This document shows, one piece after another, positions 14,520-21,308 of a stretch of 21,308 nt of DNA. The stretch comes from CAYWVR01 sp964461715 (GTDB taxonomy: Bacteria; Planctomycetota; Phycisphaerae; FEN-1346): assembly GCA_964461715.1 (NCBI GenBank), contig CAYWVR010000046.1, positions 1-21,308 on the forward strand. Reading direction: 5' to 3'. The stretch's first letter is position 1. Every line of letters starts with the position of its first letter. The translations under genes and the position numbers were made by a program. A model generated the notes under the pieces. It did no database searches. It was not told the origin of the DNA and saw only the letters and a list, made by a program, of their open reading frames with translations.

Positions 14520-16523
14520 ATGCCTGAGACGCTCGCCTGGGGGATCCTCGGCGCCGGCCGCATCGCCGGGGCCTTCGCCAAGGGCCTGGCCGGATCGACC
14601 CGCGGCCGCCTCGTCGCCGTCGGGAGCCGCGTGAAGGAGAAGGCCGAGGCATTCGCCGCCGACCACGGCGGCGCGCGGGCCCACGGCTCGTACGAGGCGC
14701 TTCTCGCCGACACGGACGTCGACGCCGTTTACGTCGCGACGCCCCATCCCATGCACGCCCGCTGGGCCATCGCCGCCGCCGAGGCCGGCAAGCACGTGCT
14801 GTGCGAGAAGCCCCTGACGCTAAACCACGCCGAGGCCATGGCCGTCGTCGAGGCCGCCCGCGAGGCCGGCGTAATTCTCATGGAAGCGTTCATGTATCGA
14901 TGCCATCCGCAGACCGCCCGGCTCGTCGAGCTGATCCGCGAGAGGCGGCTCGGCGAGGCCCGCGTCGTCCGGGCCACGTTCAGCTTCCACTGCGGGTGGA
15001 ATCCGGAGAGCCGCCTGCTCAATCCCGCCCTGGGCGGCGGGGGCATCCTCGACGTCGGATGCTATGCGGCCAGCATGGCCCGACTCGTCGCCGGCGTCGC
15101 CGCCGGGCTCGAAGGACCCGCCGAGCCGGACGAGGTGACCGGGTGCGGGTACCTGGGCGAGACGGGCGTCGACGAGTGGGCCGTCGCGTCGCTCAAGTTT
15201 CCCGGCGGCCTCTGCGCGCAGCTCGCCACCGGCGTCCAGGTGAACCAGACGAACGTCGTCGAGGTCTTCGGCACCGAGGGCCGCCTCCTCGTGCCGGACC
15301 CCTGGACCCCCGCGCGCGACGGCGGGACCGTGACGATGCACCTGACGCCCAAGGGCGCCAAGGAGGCCGAGACCGTCCCCGTCGCCACCGAGGTCCCCCT
15401 CTACGGCCTCGAAGCCGATACGTTCGCCGAGGCCGTCAAGGCGGGCCGTGTCCCCTTCCCCGCCATGACCCCCGAGGACACGCTCGGCAACATGAAGACG
15501 CTCGATGCGTGGCGGACGGCGGTGGGCCTGGAGTACGCCTCGGAGCGGCCCGAGAACCAGACGACCCCCGTGCACGGCCGGCCGCTGGCCGTGCGGCCCG
15601 ACGCCCCCATCACCCACGGGAAGCTGGAGGGCCTCGCCAAGCCGGTCGCCCGGCTGGTCATGGGGGTCGACAACCAGCGGGCCATGCCCCATGCCGCCGT
15701 TATGTTCGACGCCTACTTCGAGCGCGGGGGGAACGCGTTCGACACGGCGTACATCTACGGGGGCGGCGCGTGCGAGCGCATCCTGGGCGGGTGGATCGCC
15801 AATCGCGGCATCCGCGAGAAGGTCGTCATCCTCGATAAAGGGGCCCACCACCCCCACTGTAACCCCGACGCCATCCGCCGTCAGCTCGACGAGAGCCTCG
15901 ACCGCCTGGGAACGGAGTACGTCGACATCTATATGATGCACCGCGACAATCCGGACGTGCCCGTCGGCGAGTTCATCGACGTCCTGAACGAGCTGAAGGG
16001 CGCCGGCCGTCTCCGCGTCTTCGGCGGGTCGAACTGGACCGCCGCCCGCGTCGAGGCCGCCCAAGCCTATGCCGCCGAGCGCGGCCGGGCGGGGTTCGTC
16101 GCGGTCTCCAATAACTGTAGCCTCGCCCGCATGGTCGATCCCGTGTGGGCGGGCTGCCTTGCGAGCTCCGACCCCGAGATGCTCGCCTGGCATCGGCGGA
16201 CGGGCATGCCCCTGCTCCCCTGGTCCAGCCAGGCCCGCGGCTTCTTCACCGACCGGGCCGGCCCCGACAAGCACGACGACCCCGAGCTGGAGCGGTGCTG
16301 GTACGCCGAGGACAACTTCGAGCGGCGCCGCCGGGCCATGGAGATGGCCGAGAAGCGGGGCGTGTTGCCGATCAACATCGCCCTGGCCTACGTCCTCGAT
16401 CAACCGTTCCCGACGTTCCCGCTCATCGGCCCGCGAACGATCGAGGAGCTCCGCACCTCGCTGGCGGCGCTTGACGTGAAGCTCACGCCCGAGGACCTGG
16501 CGTGGCTGAACCTGGAGGACTGA
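14520..16523 (+). CDS. Fusion of Gfo/Idh/MocA oxidoreductase and aldo/keto reductase
   Basis: A 667-residue protein in one frame. Residues ~5-340 are a Gfo/Idh/MocA oxidoreductase: GAGRIAG at 11-17, EKP at 96-98, and GGGGILDVGCYAASMA at 172-187, of the dimeric dihydrodiol dehydrogenase/glucose-fructose oxidoreductase subgroup. Residues ~365-667 are an aldo/keto reductase barrel with the full tetrad: Asp408 (FDTAYIYGGG), Tyr413, Lys440 (ILDKGAHH) and His474 (MMHRDNP). The two halves are joined by a short polar linker at ~341-365. Both domains use NAD(P), so an internal redox pair acting on a sugar and its keto form is plausible. The fusion is known among planctomycetes. The start has AAAGGTGG upstream; the longer open frame to 14229 is noncoding. 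It stands alone, divergent from the small membrane protein operon and convergent with the GH-like gene. Confidence 0.9.
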   Translation: MPETLAWGILGAGRIAGAFAKGLAGSTRGRLVAVGSRVKEKAEAFAADHGGARAHGSYEALLADTDVDAVYVATPHPMHARWAIAAAEAGKHVLCEKPLTLNHAEAMAVVEAAREAGVILMEAFMYRCHPQTARLVELIRERRLGEARVVRATFSFHCGWNPESRLLNPALGGGGILDVGCYAASMARLVAGVAAGLEGPAEPDEVTGCGYLGETGVDEWAVASLKFPGGLCAQLATGVQVNQTNVVEVFGTEGRLLVPDPWTPARDGGTVTMHLTPKGAKEAETVPVATEVPLYGLEADTFAEAVKAGRVPFPAMTPEDTLGNMKTLDAWRTAVGLEYASERPENQTTPVHGRPLAVRPDAPITHGKLEGLAKPVARLVMGVDNQRAMPHAAVMFDAYFERGGNAFDTAYIYGGGACERILGGWIANRGIREKVVILDKGAHHPHCNPDAIRRQLDESLDRLGTEYVDIYMMHRDNPDVPVGEFIDVLNELKGAGRLRVFGGSNWTAARVEAAQAYAAERGRAGFVAVSNNCSLARMVDPVWAGCLASSDPEMLAWHRRTGMPLLPWSSQARGFFTDRAGPDKHDDPELERCWYAEDNFERRRRAMEMAEKRGVLPINIALAYVLDQPFPTFPLIGPRTIEELRTSLAALDVKLTPEDLAWLNLED

Positions 16524-16543
16524 CCCGTTTCGCCGGCCTGGTG

Positions 16544-16568
16544 GCACGGGCAGCTTGCCTGCCCGTGC
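16544..16568. terminator. Hairpin between convergent genes, dispersed-repeat type
   Basis: GCACGGGCA (16544-16552) and TGCCCGTGC (16560-16568) enclose GCTTGCC. The element sits in the 62-bp gap between the plus-strand fusion gene and the minus-strand GH-like gene and can serve both transcripts. There is no T-run. The wording GTGGCACGGGCAGCTTGCC is, from memory, a common dispersed intergenic hairpin in planctomycete genomes. Confidence 0.55.
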
Positions 16569-16585
16569 GCGCCGCACCCCGAGCC

Positions 16586-17620
16586 CTACGGCGCCTCGCC
16601 CCCCGTCAGGTGCGCGAGCATCCGGAAGAACCCGCGCTTGCGGTCGCTCGAAATACCCCAGTTGACCGGCACGGACTGGTACCCCTCGTCGTAGCCCTCG
16701 CCGGGCATCCGCCAGTCGAAAAGGCCCCACCCGGCCCGTTCGCTCACCGCCGCGGCGAAGTTGCAGTCCTCGGCGTCGAACGCGAAGTGGTCGTCCTCGT
16801 TGAAGAGGATCGGCTTCCCGCCGTAGGCGTCCATGGCCCGGACCTCGCGGACCATGGCGCGAATCCGGTTCGGGTGCCCGACGCCGTTGCCGTGCATGAG
16901 GACAAAGTCGGCGGCCTCGACGAGGTTCGGCGTGGGCACCCGTCCGCCCCCGAAGCTCGCCGAGACGAGCAGCCGCCCCGCCGACGCGTCCACCTTCCCC
17001 GCGCTTCGCTCCTGGATGAGCCGCACCACCTCGTCGCCGCGCGGCGGGGCAAGGATCGGGTGCTCGTAGCGCGGCACGTCGATCTCGTTGGCAGTCTCGA
17101 CAAGCACGTTCGTCCAGCCGCCTTCGAGGAGCCAGTCGGTGGCGTTCTCGGCGGCCCGGACGACCGCCGCCTCGTCCGCGAGCCGCTCGTCCTGGCCGAA
17201 GTAGAAGTAGCCGACGATGGACACCATGCCCAGCTCGTCGGCCCGGTCGAGGATCCGCGCCATTCGCCCGAGGGGCGCCGGCCGCATCGACCCGTCCTCG
17301 CGGAACGTCGAGTTGTGCCAGGGCTGGGCCTTCGAGTATCCCTGCGGGCTGCCGCCCTGGAAGTTGATTGTGAAGCCCACGAGGCCCGCCTTCCGCCACC
17401 CGGGCATCGCCTCGATGAACTCGCGGGTGTTGCGCTCCGGATCCCACGGTCCGTCCGGGTAGTCCCAGAGGCGCCGCGTCTCCGGGTTCAGGTCGTCGAA
17501 GATGCCCTGGACCATGCGGGAGTTCAGAAGCAGGCCCTCGACCTCCGTGCCGGGGTAGGTGGGCGAACCGTTCACCAGAAATCGGTCGCCCTCGATACGG
17601 ACGGTGGTCTTGCGCTTCAC
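16586..17620 (-). CDS. GH-A-like glycoside hydrolase homologue (TIM barrel), family not assigned
   Basis: A 344-residue protein beginning at GTG 17620, with GAGG six bases upstream; the gene ahead ends 28 bp before. No signal peptide is visible, so it is probably cytosolic. The N-terminus (VRIEGDRFLVNGSPTYPG) is the beta-hairpin often seen before cellulase-like barrels. Later strands carry GMVSIVGYFYFGQ, VETANEID (Asn178-Glu179, the place of the clan GH-A acid/base), FVLMHGNG and KPILFNEDDH (Glu275, the place of the nucleophile), so both expected catalytic glutamates are present. I cannot name a GH family. It may act on an oligosaccharide or be an orphan barrel. It is the last gene of an operon with the EMC3-like and phosphotransferase genes. 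The stop is TAG. Confidence 0.78.
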   Translation of the reverse strand: MKRKTTVRIEGDRFLVNGSPTYPGTEVEGLLLNSRMVQGIFDDLNPETRRLWDYPDGPWDPERNTREFIEAMPGWRKAGLVGFTINFQGGSPQGYSKAQPWHNSTFREDGSMRPAPLGRMARILDRADELGMVSIVGYFYFGQDERLADEAAVVRAAENATDWLLEGGWTNVLVETANEIDVPRYEHPILAPPRGDEVVRLIQERSAGKVDASAGRLLVSASFGGGRVPTPNLVEAADFVLMHGNGVGHPNRIRAMVREVRAMDAYGGKPILFNEDDHFAFDAEDCNFAAAVSERAGWGLFDWRMPGEGYDEGYQSVPVNWGISSDRKRGFFRMLAHLTGGEAP

Positions 17621-17648
17621 GACGGCCTCACTTCACGACAGCCCAACA

Positions 17649-18494
17649 TCAGTAGATTCTCAGGGCCTTCTTCAGCACCAGCACCGACGGCACGACCAGG
17701 ATCACGTACGCGACGAGCCACGGCGGGAACGCGATCCAGGGGATGCCCGGCACCACGCCCAGGAACTTGACGGACCGCATCTCGAGCTCCGTCGCCACGA
17801 TCCCCGGCCCGTCGTGATGCTCAACCGGGGCCGCGTACGTCAAGCGTCCGATTTCAAGCGGCCGCGCGGCCGTCTCGTCCTCCAGCCGCACCCGGAGGCG
17901 ATACGGCTCCTCGTCCGCCTCCCCGCGGAGCGTCCACCGGGCGACGCCGTTCGCGACACGGCCCTCGGGGCCGAGGTCCTCCTCGACGCGAGCGACCCAC
18001 GAGCCGCCCTGCCCCGCCTCCTCGTCCTCCGGCTCGATCCCCTCAAGCGGCACGACATGCACGGGCCGCCCGATGGCCCGCGTCGCCGTGTAAACGGCCA
18101 GGCCGACCGGCTCGCCCGCCTCGGGCGGATGGTACTCGAGGCGCCCCAGGGCCCACGTCGCGAGGATCGCGATCGGGAGGATCGAGGCCAGGAGCGGCTT
18201 GCCCTCGGCCTTCAGGCCCACCAGCGCGATCTCCTGACTCGTCGCCCGGTGCCGCGCGACCGCCTCCGCGTCCCCCCGCGCCTTCGCCGCGCGCGTGAGC
18301 GCCTTGAGGCGTTTCTTATCGCGCGCGGCCCGGGCGAGGCGGTCCTGGTCGGTGGTGAAGAGGCGCACGAAAGTCAGCAGCACCCCGCTCCCGACCGCCA
18401 GGCCTGCGATGACGACGTCGACCGGCAGCGCGAGCGACCACCCGAGGAGGGCGTCGCCCACGGCCAGCAGCACGTCGTTCAGCCAGGTCAGCAT
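17649..18494 (-). CDS. EMC3/TMCO1 (DUF106)-like membrane protein with extracytoplasmic insertion
   Basis: A 281-residue protein starting at 18494, 7 bp after the stop of the phosphotransferase gene; an ATG at 18530 would overlap that gene and add a charged leader. Helix 1 is ~22-44. It is followed by RLFTTDQDRLARAARDKKRL and a charged, probably coiled-coil stretch (45-100), then helix 2 (LLASILPIAILATWALG, 101-117) and helix 3 (~252-273). A positively charged cytosolic coiled coil between helices 1 and 2 is the mark of the Oxa1-superfamily DUF106 (EMC3/TMCO1) group, whose members help insert membrane proteins. About 130 residues (119-250) separate helices 2 and 3, a beta-rich domain (RLRVRLEDET) not present in the compact family form. 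The assignment is by topology and should be treated as probable. Confidence 0.7.
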   Translation of the reverse strand: MLTWLNDVLLAVGDALLGWSLALPVDVVIAGLAVGSGVLLTFVRLFTTDQDRLARAARDKKRLKALTRAAKARGDAEAVARHRATSQEIALVGLKAEGKPLLASILPIAILATWALGRLEYHPPEAGEPVGLAVYTATRAIGRPVHVVPLEGIEPEDEEAGQGGSWVARVEEDLGPEGRVANGVARWTLRGEADEEPYRLRVRLEDETAARPLEIGRLTYAAPVEHHDGPGIVATELEMRSVKFLGVVPGIPWIAFPPWLVAYVILVVPSVLVLKKALRIY

Positions 18495-18501
18495 GGGTCG
18501 C

Positions 18502-21264
18502 CTATCTTTCGAGGATCGAGATGCGGCCATGATTGCCGTCGACGCGGACCCGCGCCCCTTCGGGAATCCGCCGCGTCGCCCCCGCCGCCACCACCGCCGG
18601 GATGCCGAAATCGCGGGCTACGATGGCTCCGTGCGAGAGCACGCCGCCCCGCTCGACGACCAGCCCCACGGCCGCGACGAACAGAGGCGTCCACCCGGGG
18701 TCGGTCGACGGGCAAACGAGGACGTAGTCGTCGCCGAGGTCCGCCGCCGCACCGGGCTCCAGGACGATACGGGCCGTGCCGGTCGCGACGCCGCTTGCCA
18801 CCGCCGCCCCCTTCAGCTCCGCCGCCGCCTCCACCGGCGGCGCGAGGCCAAGGCCCTCCAGGTCCGCCGAGTCGATGACGTCGGGCATGTCGAGGCGTTT
18901 GGCACTCTCGCGGCGGATGCGCCGGGCGCGGAGCCGGTCGGCCATGGCCTCGCGATCCACCGCCCCGCCCGCCAGTTCCTCGAACGTCAGGTAGTACACG
19001 TCGGGCCCGAGGTCCCACCGCCGGGCGAGCGCCTCGATCACCTCCCGCACGAGGGCGTAGCCCATCATCAGGTAATGCTTGCCGGCCTCGCGATACGGCA
19101 GGAGGGCCTGGGCGTCGGCGAGGTCGGCGTGGAGCGGCTCCGACAGGACGCTCCCGCCCCACTCGGCCAGCAGCGACGGAAGCTTCGCCTCCGCCGCCTC
19201 TCGCCGGGCCACGTTCTCGGCGTGGATGCCGACCGGATTGCGGCCGTGGGCGGCGAACCGCGACGCCATTTGCTCGACGTAGGAGGGGTCCTCGCGCCAG
19301 CGCGGCACGGCCAGCTCCATCTCGCCGACGGCCCGATGCCCGTACGCTTCAAGAAAGTCCGCCATGTCCGCCTCGCCGCGCCCCACGCGCCAGAGCATGG
19401 CGTCCTGCTCGAACGTCGTGTCGCCCTCCAGCCCGCGCACCAGCGTCGAGGCGACGGCCTCGCCCTCCTCGCGGCCCATGAGCTGCACGAGCCGGGCCGC
19501 CAACTGGTCGAACGCCATCCCGCCGAAGAACCCCGGCTTCAGCGACTCCGGGCCGAACTCGTCCATCACCCGCGCCCGCCGCGCCTCAAGCTCCGCCGGC
19601 AGCGCCGCGTCCGACAGGGCGTCCAGGTCCTCACCCCGCTTTGCCTCAACCCACGCGAGGTACGGCGGCAGGACCTCCGTCTCGAAGCGCTCGCGCGCCC
19701 CTTTCCGCCCGCGCTTCATCCGCCGCGACGCCCGCACCATCGACGCCAGGTTCGCCGGCAGGTGCGCGAGGAACCGCGCGTCGGCCCGGTCCGGATCGAA
19801 CGCCGTCGGAGCGCGGTCGAGCAGACTTCGATCCTCGACCAGGGCGTCGACGTCATACGCTAACGGCATCGCGTCCCAGAAGAGCTCCGCCAGCCGGTCC
19901 GGGTCGGCGTAGACGCGGCCCCCGATCAGCTCCAGGAACCCCTCCCGCACGACCCGCTCGGACGGCCGGTACCCGAAGTCGCGGTACATCCGCCCGAAGC
20001 CGCCCGACCCGCTCATGAACCGCCGCACGATCGACCACGTCAGCGGCGTGGGATGGCGGAGCGTCTCGTCGAGGTTATGGCCCACCCACACGCGCCGCCG
20101 CCCGTCGGCCATCGCCCGCAGTCGGTGGATCATCTCGCGGCGGCCGATCTCAACGTCCTCCGCGATCTCGAGGCCCCGGATCGGCCGGGCCTGGAGACAC
20201 GCCAGCTCCTCGCCCGCCAAGCCCCACTCGACGTCCACGGGGTGCCCGAAGTGGGCCTCGATGCGAAGGGCCATCTCCGCCACTTGCCGCACCTCGTCCT
20301 CGGTCAGGCTCGGCGCGTCCGGGTCGCAGCTCTCCCCCGCCCCGCCGAAAGCCGAGACGATGCACGCCTTGTGGCCGATGTGCGACTCACGGATCGAGAG
20401 ATTCTCTCGCGCGACGATGAACCGGTCCGGCTCGACGTCGCCCGAGACAACCGCCTCGCCCAGGCCGTAGCTCGCCTCGAGGATCATCCGCCCGGCGGCC
20501 AGGTCGTTCGGGTCCTGCGTGAACGCGATGCCGCTCACCTGGGACGGGAACATCGCTTGGACGTTGACGGCCGTCCCCGCGAGGCCCGTGATCCCGTGCC
20601 GCCGCCGGTACGCGACGGCCCGCTCGTTCTCCCACGACCCGAACACCGCGTCGATGCACTCATGGAGGGCCGTCCACGGGTCCACGGGAAAGTCTCGCCC
20701 CGTCAGCTCGCGGTAGACCTCGACGTGAGCCTCGGCCAGGGCCCGGCTCGGGCCGCCCTCGGGGACCTCGCCCGCGGCCCGCTCGCCGGCGAGGGCCTCA
20801 TCGAACCGCACGTCCGCGACGCCCCGCGCGGTCCGCGCGAACATGCGGATGAACTGGATATACGTCGACCAGAACGCGGGCCCCTCCCCCGTCTCCGCCG
20901 CCAGAGCCGGGTGGAGGCCGCAGTTGAGGATCGTGTCCATCATGCCCGGCATCGAGACCGCCGCCCCGCTCCGGACCGACACCAACAACGGCGTGGCCCC
21001 CCGCCCAAACCGCCGCCCCGTCTCCCGCTCCAGCCGCCCCATCGCCTCCCGCACCTGCCGCCCCAGACCGTCCGGCCACACGCCCCCCGAGTCGAAATAC
21101 GCGCGGCAGCAGTCGGTCGTCAGGGTGAAGCCCGGGGGCACGCGGAGCCCCGCGCGGCTCATTTCCTGGAGGCTCGCCCCCTTGCCGCCGAGCAGCGCCC
21201 GCGCTGTGCCGCATCCCTCGGGCACGGGGTCGCGGAAATGGTAGAGCCACCGGCGCTCGCTCAT
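18502..21264 (-). CDS. PEP-synthase/PPDK-like phosphotransferase without PEP-binding barrel
   Basis: A 920-residue protein. Residues ~1-363 are the PPDK_N ATP-grasp domain: GGKGASLQEMSRAGLRVPPG at 26-45, VSVRSG with Arg98, SMPGMMDT at 104-111, VDVEW at 344-348 and QARPI at 359-363. Residues ~375-790 are a long mostly helical region with no family motif I recognise. Residues ~815-920 are the swivelling phosphohistidine domain with GGVLSHGAIVARDFGIPAVV and catalytic His878. There is no C-terminal PEP/pyruvate TIM barrel, so it cannot be a normal PPDK or PEP synthase. The order ATP-grasp, helical region, His domain is that of rifampicin phosphotransferase and its relatives, which transfer the beta-phosphate of ATP to a small molecule bound by the middle domain. 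The acceptor is unknown here. The first ~120 residues are more PPDK-like than usual for that group. First gene of a three-gene minus-strand operon; stop TAG. Confidence 0.85.
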   Translation of the reverse strand: MSERRWLYHFRDPVPEGCGTARALLGGKGASLQEMSRAGLRVPPGFTLTTDCCRAYFDSGGVWPDGLGRQVREAMGRLERETGRRFGRGATPLLVSVRSGAAVSMPGMMDTILNCGLHPALAAETGEGPAFWSTYIQFIRMFARTARGVADVRFDEALAGERAAGEVPEGGPSRALAEAHVEVYRELTGRDFPVDPWTALHECIDAVFGSWENERAVAYRRRHGITGLAGTAVNVQAMFPSQVSGIAFTQDPNDLAAGRMILEASYGLGEAVVSGDVEPDRFIVARENLSIRESHIGHKACIVSAFGGAGESCDPDAPSLTEDEVRQVAEMALRIEAHFGHPVDVEWGLAGEELACLQARPIRGLEIAEDVEIGRREMIHRLRAMADGRRRVWVGHNLDETLRHPTPLTWSIVRRFMSGSGGFGRMYRDFGYRPSERVVREGFLELIGGRVYADPDRLAELFWDAMPLAYDVDALVEDRSLLDRAPTAFDPDRADARFLAHLPANLASMVRASRRMKRGRKGARERFETEVLPPYLAWVEAKRGEDLDALSDAALPAELEARRARVMDEFGPESLKPGFFGGMAFDQLAARLVQLMGREEGEAVASTLVRGLEGDTTFEQDAMLWRVGRGEADMADFLEAYGHRAVGEMELAVPRWREDPSYVEQMASRFAAHGRNPVGIHAENVARREAAEAKLPSLLAEWGGSVLSEPLHADLADAQALLPYREAGKHYLMMGYALVREVIEALARRWDLGPDVYYLTFEELAGGAVDREAMADRLRARRIRRESAKRLDMPDVIDSADLEGLGLAPPVEAAAELKGAAVASGVATGTARIVLEPGAAADLGDDYVLVCPSTDPGWTPLFVAAVGLVVERGGVLSHGAIVARDFGIPAVVAAGATRRIPEGARVRVDGNHGRISILER

Positions 21265-21308
21265 CGGCCCGCCCCCCCCACCCCAAGCCCCCCCCCCGGC
21301 CGCCCCCC
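21265..21308. other. C-rich (minus-strand G-rich) homopolymer tract upstream of the phosphotransferase start
   Basis: The last 44 bases are nearly all C on the given strand, in runs of 8, 4, 10 and 6. On the minus strand these are four G-runs directly before the ATG at 21264, a pattern able to fold into a G-quadruplex. No clear ribosome binding site can be separated from the G-runs. It lies at the window edge, so an assembly or low-complexity artefact is possible. Confidence 0.4.

Noticed and set aside
14820..17447. An 875-codon minus-strand open frame opposite the oxidoreductase fusion and in another frame of the GH-like gene
   Set aside because: It spans two confidently called genes of opposite orientation and has no domain signal.
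1..21308. tRNA, rRNA, CRISPR arrays, insertion sequences, phage or integrase genes
   Set aside because: No cloverleaf-like or rRNA-like segment, regular spaced repeats or recombinase motifs were seen on reading both strands; a tRNAscan or Rfam search would be decisive.

Overview
The window is GC-rich (roughly 70% by eye), and almost all of its capacity is chromosomal coding sequence. The gene mix (heparinase II/III-like protein, PQQ-type beta-propeller, right-handed beta-helix protein, several Gfo/Idh/MocA oxidoreductases, a URO-D-like protein, an MJ0042-like zinc ribbon, secreted hydrolases) is typical of Planctomycetota and related PVC bacteria. That assignment is inference from gene content; there is no rRNA or other marker. 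I saw no tRNA, rRNA, CRISPR array, transposase or integrase. Because of the base composition, many very long antisense reading frames are open; they are shadows.

Left part (107-9643, all minus strand; transcription runs from high to low coordinates). In order: a secreted protein of unknown function, a secreted PQQ-like beta-propeller protein, a broken beta-helix gene, an intact Gfo/Idh/MocA oxidoreductase, a broken alpha/beta-hydrolase whose start overlaps the oxidoreductase stop (ATGA), a terminator-like hairpin, a heparinase II/III-like polysaccharide lyase, a TPR plus alpha/beta-hydrolase protein, and a small zinc-ribbon protein. It reads as a polysaccharide or uronate-derivative catabolic island in which two members are decaying. 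Each has an in-frame TAG and appears to have lost an internal segment. TAG is an ordinary stop in at least four other genes here, so recoding is unlikely.

Middle part (9789-14236). A plus-strand secreted esterase converges, with a 4-bp gap, on a minus-strand URO-D-like gene. That gene has a good sigma70-type promoter (TTGACG, 17 bp, TATCAT) followed by a perfect 22-bp palindrome over the predicted transcription start. Upstream of it lies a compact minus-strand operon of two tandem paralogous four-helix membrane proteins and a stand-alone DsbD N-terminal-type domain, preceded by its own promoter candidate (TTGCGG, 17 bp, TATCAT).

Right part (14520-21308). A plus-strand gene encodes a fusion of a Gfo/Idh/MocA oxidoreductase and an aldo/keto reductase. 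It converges on a minus-strand operon across a hairpin of the dispersed intergenic type. That operon holds a PEP-synthase/PPDK-like phosphotransferase without the PEP-binding barrel, an EMC3/TMCO1 (DUF106)-like membrane protein with a large insertion, and a GH-A-like glycosidase homologue. The window ends in a G/C homopolymer-rich tract directly upstream of the phosphotransferase start codon.
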